Below the pieces are notes generated by a model. That model did no database searches. It had not been told where the DNA came from and saw only the letters and a list, made by a program, of their open reading frames with translations. Source: CAVYOE01 sp963770155 (GTDB lineage: Bacteria > Actinomycetota > Thermoleophilia > Solirubrobacterales > 70-9). Taken from it: 64,000 bases of DNA. The stretch covers positions 1,054,001 through 1,118,000 of the forward strand of contig CAVYOE010000001.1 in the NCBI GenBank assembly GCA_963770155.1, written 5' to 3'. The position numbers and the translations under genes are program-made. Shown in pieces: positions 17,510-25,146 of the stretch; within the stretch, counting starts at the first letter, position 1, and each line of letters opens with the position of its first letter.

Positions 17510-17995
17510 ATGGCCGTCCTCCCCCCGTTCCAGGAGCTGCTCGACAGCCACTGCGGCGACGTGCTCGGTTTCCTGATCGCGACGGTCGGGCCCCAAGACG
17601 CCGAGGACTGCTTTCAGGAGACCTTCCTCGCGGCACTGCGCGCTTATCCCCGGCTCGAGCATCAGCGCAACCTCAAGTCCTGGTTGATGACGATCGCCCA
17701 CCGCAAGGCAGTCGATCACCACCGCGGCCGGGCAAAGGGGCCGGTCCCGGCCGGCGATGCGGCCGAGCTCGACCTGCCCATCGCGCGGAGCATGAACGGC
17801 GCCGGCCCCGGGCAGGATCCGGGGCTGTGGCAGGCGGTCGCCGGACTGCCCCCGAAACAGCGGAGCGCAGTCATGCTGCGCTTCGCCGGGGACCTCCCAT
17901 ACCGCGACATCGGCGAGCGCATCTCCTGCTCTGAAGAAGCGGCCCGCCGCAACGTGCACGAGGGTGTCAAACGACTCAGAGAGGAGCTCGCATGA
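17510..17995 (+). CDS. ECF-type RNA polymerase sigma factor
   Basis: A 161-residue sigma-70-family protein with only regions 2 and 4. Region 2 (about 17-75) contains GPQDAEDCFQETFLAALRAYP and LKSWLMTIAHRKAVDHHR. Region 4 (about 103-160) contains LPPKQRSAVMLRFAGDLPYRDIGERISCSEEAARRNVHEGVKRL, the helix-turn-helix for -35 recognition. No anti-sigma factor gene is adjacent. Instead the stop overlaps the ogt start by 4 bases (ATGA), so this sigma factor is coupled to a DNA alkylation-repair gene. An alkylation-stress role is an inference from that context. Confidence 0.88.
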   Translation: MAVLPPFQELLDSHCGDVLGFLIATVGPQDAEDCFQETFLAALRAYPRLEHQRNLKSWLMTIAHRKAVDHHRGRAKGPVPAGDAAELDLPIARSMNGAGPGQDPGLWQAVAGLPPKQRSAVMLRFAGDLPYRDIGERISCSEEAARRNVHEGVKRLREELA

Positions 17996-18609
17996 CAGAT
18001 CCAGCCACCGCGATCAGCCAAGTGACCCGCCCCGATTCGGACCTTGCCCGCGCAGCGGCAGAGCGGTTTGCCGAGCGCGCTGCCGAGGAAGGCCTGGTCG
18101 AAATCGCCTATGCCAGCATCGACTCCCCCTTCGGCGAGGTGATCCTGGCCGCCACCGACCGCGGCCTCGTCCGGGTCAATCTGCCCGCCTACGAGCCCGA
18201 AGGGTTCCTCGCCCGGCTCTCTGAAGAGATCTCGCCCGCGATCCTCGAGTCGCCGGCGAGGCTCGATCACGCGCGCCGGCAGTTCGAGTCCTACTTCGAG
18301 GGGGAGCTGCAGAAGTTCGACCTGCCGCTCGACTGGCGGCTCGGCGGCGAGGGATTTCGCCGCCGGGCCCTGGGGGCGATCAACCGGATTCCTTACGGAA
18401 AGACGCGGAGCTACGCCGAGATCGCCGCCACCGCCGGCAATCCTCGCGCCTACCGCGCCGCCGGCTCGGCCTGCGGCGCGAACCCCCTGCCGATCATCGT
18501 CCCCTGCCACCGCGTCCTGCAGAGCGGCGGGCGGATCGGCAACTATGGCGGCGGTCCGAGGATGAAGGAGGGCCTGCTGCGGCTCGAGGGCGTCGAGGTC
18601 GATCGGTGA
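17992..18609 (+). CDS. ogt: Methylated-DNA--protein-cysteine S-methyltransferase
   Basis: A 205-residue suicide repair protein that moves alkyl groups from O6-alkylguanine to its own Cys. The active-site motif is PCHRV with Cys172. The preceding helix-turn-helix region (IPYGKTRSYAEIAATAGNPRAYRAAGSACGANP) includes the usual Arg finger position. A C-terminal GNYGGGPRMKEGLLRLEG segment matches the family. The start overlaps the sigma-factor gene by 4 bases, and the stop overlaps the following SRPBCC start by 4 bases (GTGA). Confidence 0.93.
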   Translation: MTDPATAISQVTRPDSDLARAAAERFAERAAEEGLVEIAYASIDSPFGEVILAATDRGLVRVNLPAYEPEGFLARLSEEISPAILESPARLDHARRQFESYFEGELQKFDLPLDWRLGGEGFRRRALGAINRIPYGKTRSYAEIAATAGNPRAYRAAGSACGANPLPIIVPCHRVLQSGGRIGNYGGGPRMKEGLLRLEGVEVDR

Positions 18610-19051
18610 GTCCCGGAGAGCAGCACAGCTTCGACCTGGTCGGCGCCTTCGAGGCCCGATCGACGATGTCTGGAAGGCCTTGACCGCACCCGAGGAGCTG
18701 AAGCAGTGGTGGGGTCCCAGCGGTTTCACGATTCCGGATGTCGAGGTTGATCTGCGCGAGGGTGGGCGCTACCGATTCACGATGCAGCCGCCCGAGGGCG
18801 AGGCTTTCCACCTCACCGGTGAGTTCCGCGAGGTCGTCCCGGTTGCCTTGCTCTCCTACACCTTCGTCTGGGAAGAGCCCGCTCCCGATGACCAGGAGAC
18901 CCTGGTCACGCTCCGGCTCGAGGACACCGACGGTGCGACCGAGCTCTCCCTGACTCAGGGCGAGTTCGCCACCACGGAGCGGCTCGAGTTGCACCGCAAC
19001 GGCTGGAGCGACGGGTTCGAGAAGATCGCCGCGCTGCTCAGCCGGCGGTAA
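18606..19051 (+). pseudogene. SRPBCC/AHSA1-type protein gene with an apparent -1 frameshift
   Basis: Reading from the GTG at 18606, which overlaps the ogt stop, gives a normal SRPBCC N-terminus ending SFDLVGAFEA at 18656. The matching continuation PIDDVWKALTAPEELKQWWGP is in the next frame, beginning with CCG at 18656-18658. In the first frame the gene stops at 18681-18683. One missing C in the CCC run at 18655-18657 would repair it. The downstream part (123 residues from a TTG at 18680) keeps the AHSA1 pattern up to NGWSDGFEKIAALLSRR. It is either a recent mutation, an assembly error or a frameshifting site. Intact relatives bind hydrophobic ligands or act as Hsp90 co-chaperone-like proteins. 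Confidence 0.75.
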
Positions 19052-20996
19052 TAGCGCCTGCTGTTCGCCGCGCCAGCGCCATGATCGTGATCATCGGGTT
19101 GGTCCCCGAAGCGCTGGGGAAGGCGCTGGCGTCGCCGATCCAGACACCGGGGGTGTCGTGGAGCTCGCCCCAGGGGCCCGCCACCGAAGTTTTCGGATCG
19201 GACCCCATACGGCAGCTCCCCATCTGGTGGGCGCTGAACAGGCGCTGGCCCCCGGCGCCCATGTGGACCGATTGGAACCGCTCGATCGCGGCGTCGAGGT
19301 CCTCTCCCCGCTCCCACGCCGGCAGCCCGGTGGCGAGCGAGTAGATCTCCTTGGCGCCGGCCGCCTCGTGCAGCCGGGCCATCGCGTCGAGGCCTTGCCG
19401 CAGGTTTGTGAGGTCGAGCTCGTCGGTGATCGCGTAGGTGACCACCGCCTCGCCCTGTCCGTCGACCGTCACCTCTCCCCCGCCCCGGTCGCGGGTGAGC
19501 GAGATGAAGCTGCCGCCGAACTTGACGCTCTCCATCATCTCCTTGTGGGCGACAGCGCCGGTCCAGGGCAGCGCCGACCCGATCAGCCCCGGCGCGTACT
19601 GGGCCGCCTCGACCAAGAAGCCGTAGCCCTCTCCAGTGTCGGCGAACTCGTCGCAGAGCCCGGCCTGCGGCGGTCCCATCCAGGCCTTCATGTCCTCGTC
19701 GTAGACGCCGAACACGGCAGAGGTCGGATGCACGTGCAGGTTCTTGCCGACTGCGGGCCCGCCGATCCCGGACCGCAGGAGCAGAGCAGGCGATTCCAGC
19801 GAGCCGCAGGCGACCACCACCCGCGGAGCGCGGACCGTCAGCTTCGAGGGAGCGCCTCCGTTGGGCTGACCGGCGAGCGCCTCGATCCCGGCGGCGCGCC
19901 CCGACTCGACCAGGATGGTTTGCGCGCGAGCCCGAACCGCGAGCCGCGCTCCCTTTGCGGCTGCGTCGGCGAGGAAGGTCTTCTCCCCGGACTGCTTCGA
20001 GCCCGAGAAGTCGCCGAAACCGAGGAAGCCGGCCGTCTCGGGCGAGTAGCTGCGCGGGTCGGCGTTGCGGATGATCCGCTCCCAGCTCCAGCCCAGCTTC
20101 TCGGCGCCCTGCTTCATCCGCTCTTGATGGCCGTTGAGGTCGCTGCAGCGGTCGTTCGCACCGAGGCGGTCCATGACCGCGTCGAGATGGTCGTCGTAGT
20201 CGGGTCCGTCGAGGCCCTCGAGCCCTTGCTTTGCCCACTCCGCCCGCACCCACGGGCGTGTCCGCAGGCAGTTGGTCCAGTTGATCGTGGTCCCACCGCC
20301 GAGCGTCACCCCTGCCTGAATGCTGATGTTCCCGTCGGCGGTCGGGGTCGGGCCGCCGCGCCAGATCATGCGCTCGTACGCCGAGAGCTCGTACCCGTCG
20401 AAGTCGGACTCGTTGAAGTAGCCCGAGGCTTCGAGCACGACTACGTCGAGGCCGGCCTCGGCGAGGCTCGCGGCGATGACCCCGCCCCCCGAGCCGGAGC
20501 CGACGATCACAGCGTCGGCCTCGAGCGTCTGGTCCTCGCCGGCGGGCTCGATCACCTCGAGCGGCTTCGGCACGTCCGGCGGGGGGCCCGGCGGCCCCGG
20601 GAATCCGTACGCCTCCCAGGCGGGGTTCACCCCGGTCTCGGGATCCGGGACGCCGTAGTGCAGAAATAGCGTCATGCCGGCTAGTGCGGCTACCCCGGCC
20701 GCGGCCTCTTCCGAGCTGGCGGCGACACCGGCAAGAATCGCCTCCCGTGCCTCCTGCGAAGGTGCTTCACCCAGATTCTGCTCGGTGAAGGCATCGAGCA
20801 GCTCGATCAGACCGCCGCGTATCTGCGGGTCTGGAACCCCGAGCAGCATCTGCTCGACCGCCCGGTCGGTTCCATAGTCGCTGGCCGCCCGCGCCCAGAT
20901 TCCTGCGGGATCGGGATCCCGCTCGAGCGACGGGATGATCGAGTCGCAGACCTGTTGGAGCGTCGCCCGCTGGGCCTGGGTCAGCTCCTCCGCCAC
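19038..20996 (-). CDS. GMC-type FAD-dependent oxidoreductase with N-terminal gluconate-dehydrogenase-subunit-3-like domain
   Basis: A 652-residue protein. The first 115 residues (LTQAQRATLQQVCDSIIPSL start) look like the small helical domain fused to long-chain alcohol oxidases. An FAD-binding Rossmann motif follows at about 160 (ADAVIVGSGSGGGVIAASLA), with the GMC segment GGGTTINWTNCLRTRPW and the C-terminal active-site region HQMGSCRMGSDP ... GTNPMITIMALA. It probably oxidises an alcohol such as a sterol or long-chain alcohol. The start is GTG at 20996, 14 bases after the S1 protease gene, and the 3' end overlaps the convergent SRPBCC gene by 14 bases. Confidence 0.87.
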   Translation of the reverse strand: MAEELTQAQRATLQQVCDSIIPSLERDPDPAGIWARAASDYGTDRAVEQMLLGVPDPQIRGGLIELLDAFTEQNLGEAPSQEAREAILAGVAASSEEAAAGVAALAGMTLFLHYGVPDPETGVNPAWEAYGFPGPPGPPPDVPKPLEVIEPAGEDQTLEADAVIVGSGSGGGVIAASLAEAGLDVVVLEASGYFNESDFDGYELSAYERMIWRGGPTPTADGNISIQAGVTLGGGTTINWTNCLRTRPWVRAEWAKQGLEGLDGPDYDDHLDAVMDRLGANDRCSDLNGHQERMKQGAEKLGWSWERIIRNADPRSYSPETAGFLGFGDFSGSKQSGEKTFLADAAAKGARLAVRARAQTILVESGRAAGIEALAGQPNGGAPSKLTVRAPRVVVACGSLESPALLLRSGIGGPAVGKNLHVHPTSAVFGVYDEDMKAWMGPPQAGLCDEFADTGEGYGFLVEAAQYAPGLIGSALPWTGAVAHKEMMESVKFGGSFISLTRDRGGGEVTVDGQGEAVVTYAITDELDLTNLRQGLDAMARLHEAAGAKEIYSLATGLPAWERGEDLDAAIERFQSVHMGAGGQRLFSAHQMGSCRMGSDPKTSVAGPWGELHDTPGVWIGDASAFPSASGTNPMITIMALARRTAGAITAG

Positions 20997-21010
20997 GGGC
21001 CGAGTCTATT

Positions 21011-21913
21011 TCAGCGTCGGCGCTTCTTCTTGCACTTCTTCTTCTTGGCGATCCGCGCACCCTTGCGGCGCTTCTTCTTGCACTTGCGCTTCCGCCGCGC
21101 AACCGGGGGTGGCGCGGTCGAGATGTTTCCGGCCGTGGCGAACAGCGCCGCGGCGTCGCCGCCCAAGTAGGGGCCGCGCTCGATGTTCGGGAAGCCGACC
21201 GGGCTGGTCGAGCTGAGGGAAGCCACGGCGCCCTGCGCGCTCAGCCATGGGCCGCCACTCGCCCCGTGCCCGAAATCGCATTCGACCTCCAGGCGGTAGG
21301 GGCCTGGCTCCGCTCCGGTGGTGACGTCACCCGACCAGGTCGTGTCGCAGGCCCAGAGCTTTTGGCCGTCGTAGGGCGGGGTCGGTTCGCGCGGGTATCC
21401 GAACACGCGGTAGTCCTGGACCCGCGGCTGGTTGAAGGCGATCGGCAGCGCCCCGACCGCGTCCTCGATCGCCGTACCGGCGGCGTTGCGAGCGAGGACG
21501 ATGAAGCCGTAGTCGTAGCGATAGTTCGTCGTCCCCACCCACTGCGGGGCCGGCAGGACCTGGAACTGCTCCCACCTGCCGAAGGGCGCGGTGTTGTCGC
21601 GCCAGCCGGGATAAAAACGGGCGCCGCTGATGCCGCCTGCGTGGTCGACGGAGCTGAGGCAATGGCCTGCGGTCAAGATCGTGCTCTGGTTGGGGGCGTC
21701 GACAACCGCCGCCGAGCAAGCGGTCGTCCCGTCGGGGAAATCAACGAAGAGCTTGCCCACCGCACGGTTCGGGGCGACGGTCGAATCGAGCTGCGTCGTC
21801 GTAACCGCCGCAGCCTGAGCCGGCAGCAGCAGCGCCAGCGCGACCAGGACGACGCCAAGGGGCCCTCCGCTCAAACGGGACGTTTCAACACCCGTCTCAC
21901 CGCAGCTCAACAT
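21011..21913 (-). CDS. Secreted trypsin-like serine peptidase with Lys/Arg/Cys tail
   Basis: A 300-residue protein with a Sec signal peptide (hydrophobic core about 18-32, cleavage near AQAAA) and no lipobox. The S1 triad is His84 (TAGHC), Asp134 (YDYGFIVL) and Ser219 (GASGG). The final 29 residues contain 22 Lys or Arg and two Cys 16 residues apart. GGAGG lies upstream of the ATG. It is the second gene after prfB on the same strand (70-base gap) and 14 bases before the GMC oxidoreductase. Activity is inferred from the intact triad. The tail resembles that of the sugar dehydrogenase at 30215. Confidence 0.85.
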   Translation of the reverse strand: MLSCGETGVETSRLSGGPLGVVLVALALLLPAQAAAVTTTQLDSTVAPNRAVGKLFVDFPDGTTACSAAVVDAPNQSTILTAGHCLSSVDHAGGISGARFYPGWRDNTAPFGRWEQFQVLPAPQWVGTTNYRYDYGFIVLARNAAGTAIEDAVGALPIAFNQPRVQDYRVFGYPREPTPPYDGQKLWACDTTWSGDVTTGAEPGPYRLEVECDFGHGASGGPWLSAQGAVASLSSTSPVGFPNIERGPYLGGDAAALFATAGNISTAPPPVARRKRKCKKKRRKGARIAKKKKCKKKRRR

Positions 21914-21983
21914 CGCCCTGTGTTCCCTCCGGTTGGATTTGCCGCCCGACCCGGCCCTTCCCTGCTTGCTTCCTGTCCCCAGC

Positions 21984-23103
21984 CTAGCCGGAATCGCCAG
22001 CGGCCGATTTCAACAGGTACTCCTTGACGAACCGGTCGAGGTCCCCGTCGAGGACGGCCTGTGCGTTGCCGCTCTCGTGCCCTGTGCGGTGGTCCTTGAC
22101 CCGCTGGTCCGGGTGCAGCGTGTAGCTCCGGATCTGGGAGCCCCACTCGGCCGATTTCGTCTCGCCCCGTTCCTTCGCAAGCTCCTCTGCCCGCTTGCGC
22201 TCCTCCGCTTCGAGCAGGCGCGCCCGCAGGAGCTGCATCGCGACCGCCTTGTTCTGGGCCTGCGAGCGCTCGTTCTGGCACTGGACCACGATTCCGGTCG
22301 GCTGGTGAGTGATGCGGACCGCCGAGTCGGTCTTGTTGACGTGCTGGCCGCCGGCTCCGGACGCCCGGTATGTGTCGACCCGGAGGTCGGTGTCCTCGAT
22401 CTCGACCTCTACGTCGTCGGAGACAAGTGGCGCCACCTCGAGCTGGGCGAAGCTGGTGTGGCGGCGGTTGGCCGAGTCGAACGGCGAGAGGCGGACGAGG
22501 CGATGGACGCCGCGCTCGGCGGAGAAGAGGCCGTACGCGTTTTCGCCGCGGGCGATGAAGGTGGCGGACTTGAGCCCGGCCTCCTCCCCCGGCGAGGCCT
22601 CCTTCATCTCAACCTTGAATCCACGCCGCTCGGCCCAGCGCAGGTACATGCGCAGCAGCATCTCCGCCCAGTCCTGGGAATCGGTGCCGCCGGCGCCGGC
22701 ATGGACGGTGACAACCGCGTCGCCGGCGTCGTAGTCGCCGCTGAACAGGCGCTGCTCCTCTAGCTCGGCCAGACGGCGCTCGATCGATTCGACCTGCGAA
22801 GCCAGCTCCCCGGCCATCTCGTCGTCGTCGGCCGCGAGCTCGGCCAGCTCGTCGAGGTCGCCGATGTCGGACTCGAGTGAGCGGAACCCCTCGAGCTTGC
22901 GCTGCGCGGCGGCATGCTTGGCCGACGTCTCCGCCGCCCCTGCCTGGTCGTCCCAGAAGCCGGGCCGTTGCATCTCGGCCTCGAGCCGCTCTACGTCTTC
23001 ACGAACGGAAGCCGGGTCAAAGGTAGTCCGCGAGCAGCTTCATCTGCTCGCGGATCGCCGCGAGGCGCGCGGGCACCGCTTCGGTTGGGAGCGCCTCGGC
23101 CAT
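21984..23103 (-). CDS. prfB: Peptide chain release factor 2, with programmed +1 frameshift
   Basis: Release factor for UAA and UGA. A first frame of 28 codons from the ATG at 23103 (MAEALPTEAV start) ends at CTT TGA. Slipping +1 at this CTTTGAC site continues as LDPASVREDVERLEAEM and then the long frame to 21984, for 372 residues in total, normal for RF2. The GGQ catalytic loop is ASGAGGQHVNKTDSAVRITH. The frameshift autoregulates RF2 in many bacteria: low RF2 favours slipping. The usual strong Shine-Dalgarno-like stimulator three bases before CTT is not obvious here. Divergent from the chitosanase gene with only 36 bases between starts. Confidence 0.95.
23016..23022 (-). promoter_or_regulatory. 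prfB: prfB programmed +1 frameshift site CTTTGAC
   Basis: On the minus strand CTT (23022-23020) is followed by TGA (23019-23017) and C, the same heptamer used in Escherichia coli prfB. Both frames give convincing RF2 sequence on either side of it. Confidence 0.92.
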
Positions 23104-23139
23104 GCCTTGCATTATCCCTGTCGGCGATAGCCTTTGCCG

Positions 23140-23931
23140 ATGGCCGGCTTTCAAGCCAAAGTTCCGGCGGCGCTCCTTGTCGCAGCCGTACTCGCTCTCG
23201 TCGGCGCCACGCATGGCGCAGCGGCCGTTACCTCCGACCTGGCCGCGCCGGACAAGAAGGAAATCGCCATGCAACTGGTCTCCAGCGCCGAGAACTCCTC
23301 CCTCAATTGGAGGGCGCAGTACAAGTACATCGAGGACATCGGTGACGGCCGTGGCTACACCGGCGGGATCATCGGCTTCACCTCGGGGACCGGTGACATG
23401 CTCGAGGTGGTCCAGCTGTACACGCGCTTCAAGCGGCGCAACCCGCTCCGCAGGTTCCTGCCGGCCCTGAGGAGGGTGAACGGGACGAGCTCGCACCGCG
23501 GGCTCGGAAAACCCTTCGTCAAGGCTTGGCGAAAGGCCGCCAAACAGGCGGCTTTCCGCCGCGCGCAAGACTTCGAGCGGGATAGCGTCTACTTCAATCC
23601 GTCAGTGAACCTCGCCAAGTCCGACGGGCTGAACGCGCTCGGCCAGTTCTGCTACTACGACGCGGCGGTGGTGCACGGCTTCGAGGGCATGGAGGACATC
23701 CGCCGGCGCGCTCTTGCGCGCGCCGCCACCCCGGCGGCCGGAGGCGACGAGGCGGCTTTCCTGCACGCCTTCCTCGACGAGCGCGTGATCGAGATGAAGA
23801 AGGAGGCGGCCCACTCCGACGTGACCCGAATCGACAATGCCCAGCGCCGCTTCCTGAACGAAGGCAACCTCGACCTGCATCTGCCGCTGTTCTGGTCCGT
23901 CTACGGCGACCCCTACCAGATCACCGGCTGA
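23140..23931 (+). CDS. Secreted chitosanase, glycoside hydrolase family 46
   Basis: A 263-residue protein with a Sec signal peptide (about 1-30, ending near GAAAV). The mature N-terminus EIAMQLVSSAENSSLNW ... YKYIEDIGDGRGYTGGIIGF is nearly identical in pattern to Streptomyces GH46 chitosanases. The catalytic acid is Glu51 and the base Asp69, at the 18-residue spacing known for the family. It hydrolyses beta-1,4 links in chitosan. I chose the ATG at 23140 over a TTG six bases earlier. It is the first gene of a two-gene plus-strand cassette set between prfB and secA, both minus strand, which suggests insertion by transfer. Confidence 0.93.
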   Translation: MAGFQAKVPAALLVAAVLALVGATHGAAAVTSDLAAPDKKEIAMQLVSSAENSSLNWRAQYKYIEDIGDGRGYTGGIIGFTSGTGDMLEVVQLYTRFKRRNPLRRFLPALRRVNGTSSHRGLGKPFVKAWRKAAKQAAFRRAQDFERDSVYFNPSVNLAKSDGLNALGQFCYYDAAVVHGFEGMEDIRRRALARAATPAAGGDEAAFLHAFLDERVIEMKKEAAHSDVTRIDNAQRRFLNEGNLDLHLPLFWSVYGDPYQITG

Positions 23932-23948
23932 GCATCGGCACCCTCGCG

Positions 23949-24761
23949 GTGCTTCTGGTGGTCGGGTTGGTCGCACCGGCACCCTCGGGTGCGACCGGCG
24001 CCTATCCGGCTGCGCTCGTCCTGTCGAAGAAGATCGGCAACCGCCCCGCGGCCAGCCCGAACGAGGCGAAGGCCCACCGCTACGTCGCGGGGCAGTTCCG
24101 GGCTGCGGGCCTGGCGGTGACCGAGAACGGCTTCAACGTCCCGGGCAGAGGCCGCTCGCGCAACGTGATCGGGATGTACGAGACGCCGAGGGAGTGCCTG
24201 GAGATCTACATGGCCCATACCGACAGCGTCTCCCGCGGCAAGGGAGCAAACGACAACGCCTCAGGGGTCGGCGTCCTGGTCGGCCTCGCGCCGCGGATCG
24301 CGAAGCTGGCGCCGGATTGCGACGTGTGGCTGGTTGCCACCGGCGCCGAGGAGCGCGAGTACACCGGGACCTCCTCGCATTTAGGCGCGGGGGCGCTGGT
24401 CGGGTTCGTCCGAGGCCAGGGGCGCTCGGGCGACCTCCGCTACGCGCTCTCGGTCGACATGGTCGGCCGTGGCAAGCGCTTCTACCTGCGCTCGCCCCAA
24501 GCCGGAGTGCGCTCCACGGTTGAAGGCCTGGTGCTGGCCGCGGCGCGGCGTGCGGGGGTCACCCTCCGCTGGTCGCGCGACTCGGGTGAGGGCAACTCCG
24601 ACCACCGCGAGTTCGAGTTGGCAGGCCTGCCGGGTGCAGTGATCGAAGTCTGGCGCGGCATCGATCCGTGCCACCACGAAACGTGCGACCGCTGGCCCCG
24701 GATCAACAAGGGCTCGATGCGGCGGGTCCAGCGAATCGTCGAAGCGCTGCTGGGAAGCTAG
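23949..24761 (+). CDS. M28-family zinc aminopeptidase, exported
   Basis: A 270-residue peptidase with the M28 metal-site motifs: MAHTDSVSRGKGANDNASGVG (His, Asp), ATGAEEREYTGTSSHLG (Glu pair), SVDMVG (Asp) and NSDHREFELAGLPG (His). These bind two zinc ions in aminopeptidases of this family. The protein starts with a hydrophobic stretch that looks like a signal peptide but lacks a basic n-region. The GTG at 23949 is the first conventional start, and the true start may lie up to 21 bases earlier, overlapping the chitosanase stop. It follows the chitosanase by 17 bases. The 3' end overlaps the convergent NTF2-like gene by 4 bases. Confidence 0.87.
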   Translation: MLLVVGLVAPAPSGATGAYPAALVLSKKIGNRPAASPNEAKAHRYVAGQFRAAGLAVTENGFNVPGRGRSRNVIGMYETPRECLEIYMAHTDSVSRGKGANDNASGVGVLVGLAPRIAKLAPDCDVWLVATGAEEREYTGTSSHLGAGALVGFVRGQGRSGDLRYALSVDMVGRGKRFYLRSPQAGVRSTVEGLVLAAARRAGVTLRWSRDSGEGNSDHREFELAGLPGAVIEVWRGIDPCHHETCDRWPRINKGSMRRVQRIVEALLGS

Positions 24762-25138
24762 TCGGGCAGGCCAGCGGCGCGCAGCGCCGACTCGCGCTCC
24801 TCGAACGGCTGCCAGCGGACGATCAGCCCGTCGCGGAGGGTGAACAGCATCGCCATCTCATCCTCGCGCGCGAGCTCGTCGGTCCCGTCCCAATGCCACT
24901 GACGGCGGATGAGGGCGACGACGTTGTCCCCTCCCTCTCGCAGCTCGTCGATCACCACCGTCTGCTGGACGCCTCCCGGCTTGCGGGTGGCCCACTCGCG
25001 TGCCTGCTCACGTCCCTTGAACACGCCCTTCATCCCGTGAATCTCGATCTCTGGATGCAGCGTCTCGACGAAGGCGTCGAGGTCCTGGCGGTTGAACGCT
25101 GCGGTGAAGTGCTCCGCCTGCTCGGAGTTGGTCGCCAC
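24758..25138 (-). CDS. SnoaL/NTF2-like protein downstream of secA
   Basis: A 126-residue single-domain protein. The pattern FTAAFNRQDLDAFVETLHPEIEIHGMKGVFKGREQAREWA is typical of SnoaL-like domains, and the C-terminal FTLRDGLIVRWQPFEERESALRAAGL ends like other members. The GTG start lies 8 bases after the secA stop, so it is probably the last gene of a hpf-secA unit. Function unknown. The stop overlaps the convergent M28 peptidase gene. Confidence 0.75.
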   Translation of the reverse strand: MATNSEQAEHFTAAFNRQDLDAFVETLHPEIEIHGMKGVFKGREQAREWATRKPGGVQQTVVIDELREGGDNVVALIRRQWHWDGTDELAREDEMAMLFTLRDGLIVRWQPFEERESALRAAGLPD

Positions 25139-25146
25139 TGGCTAGT

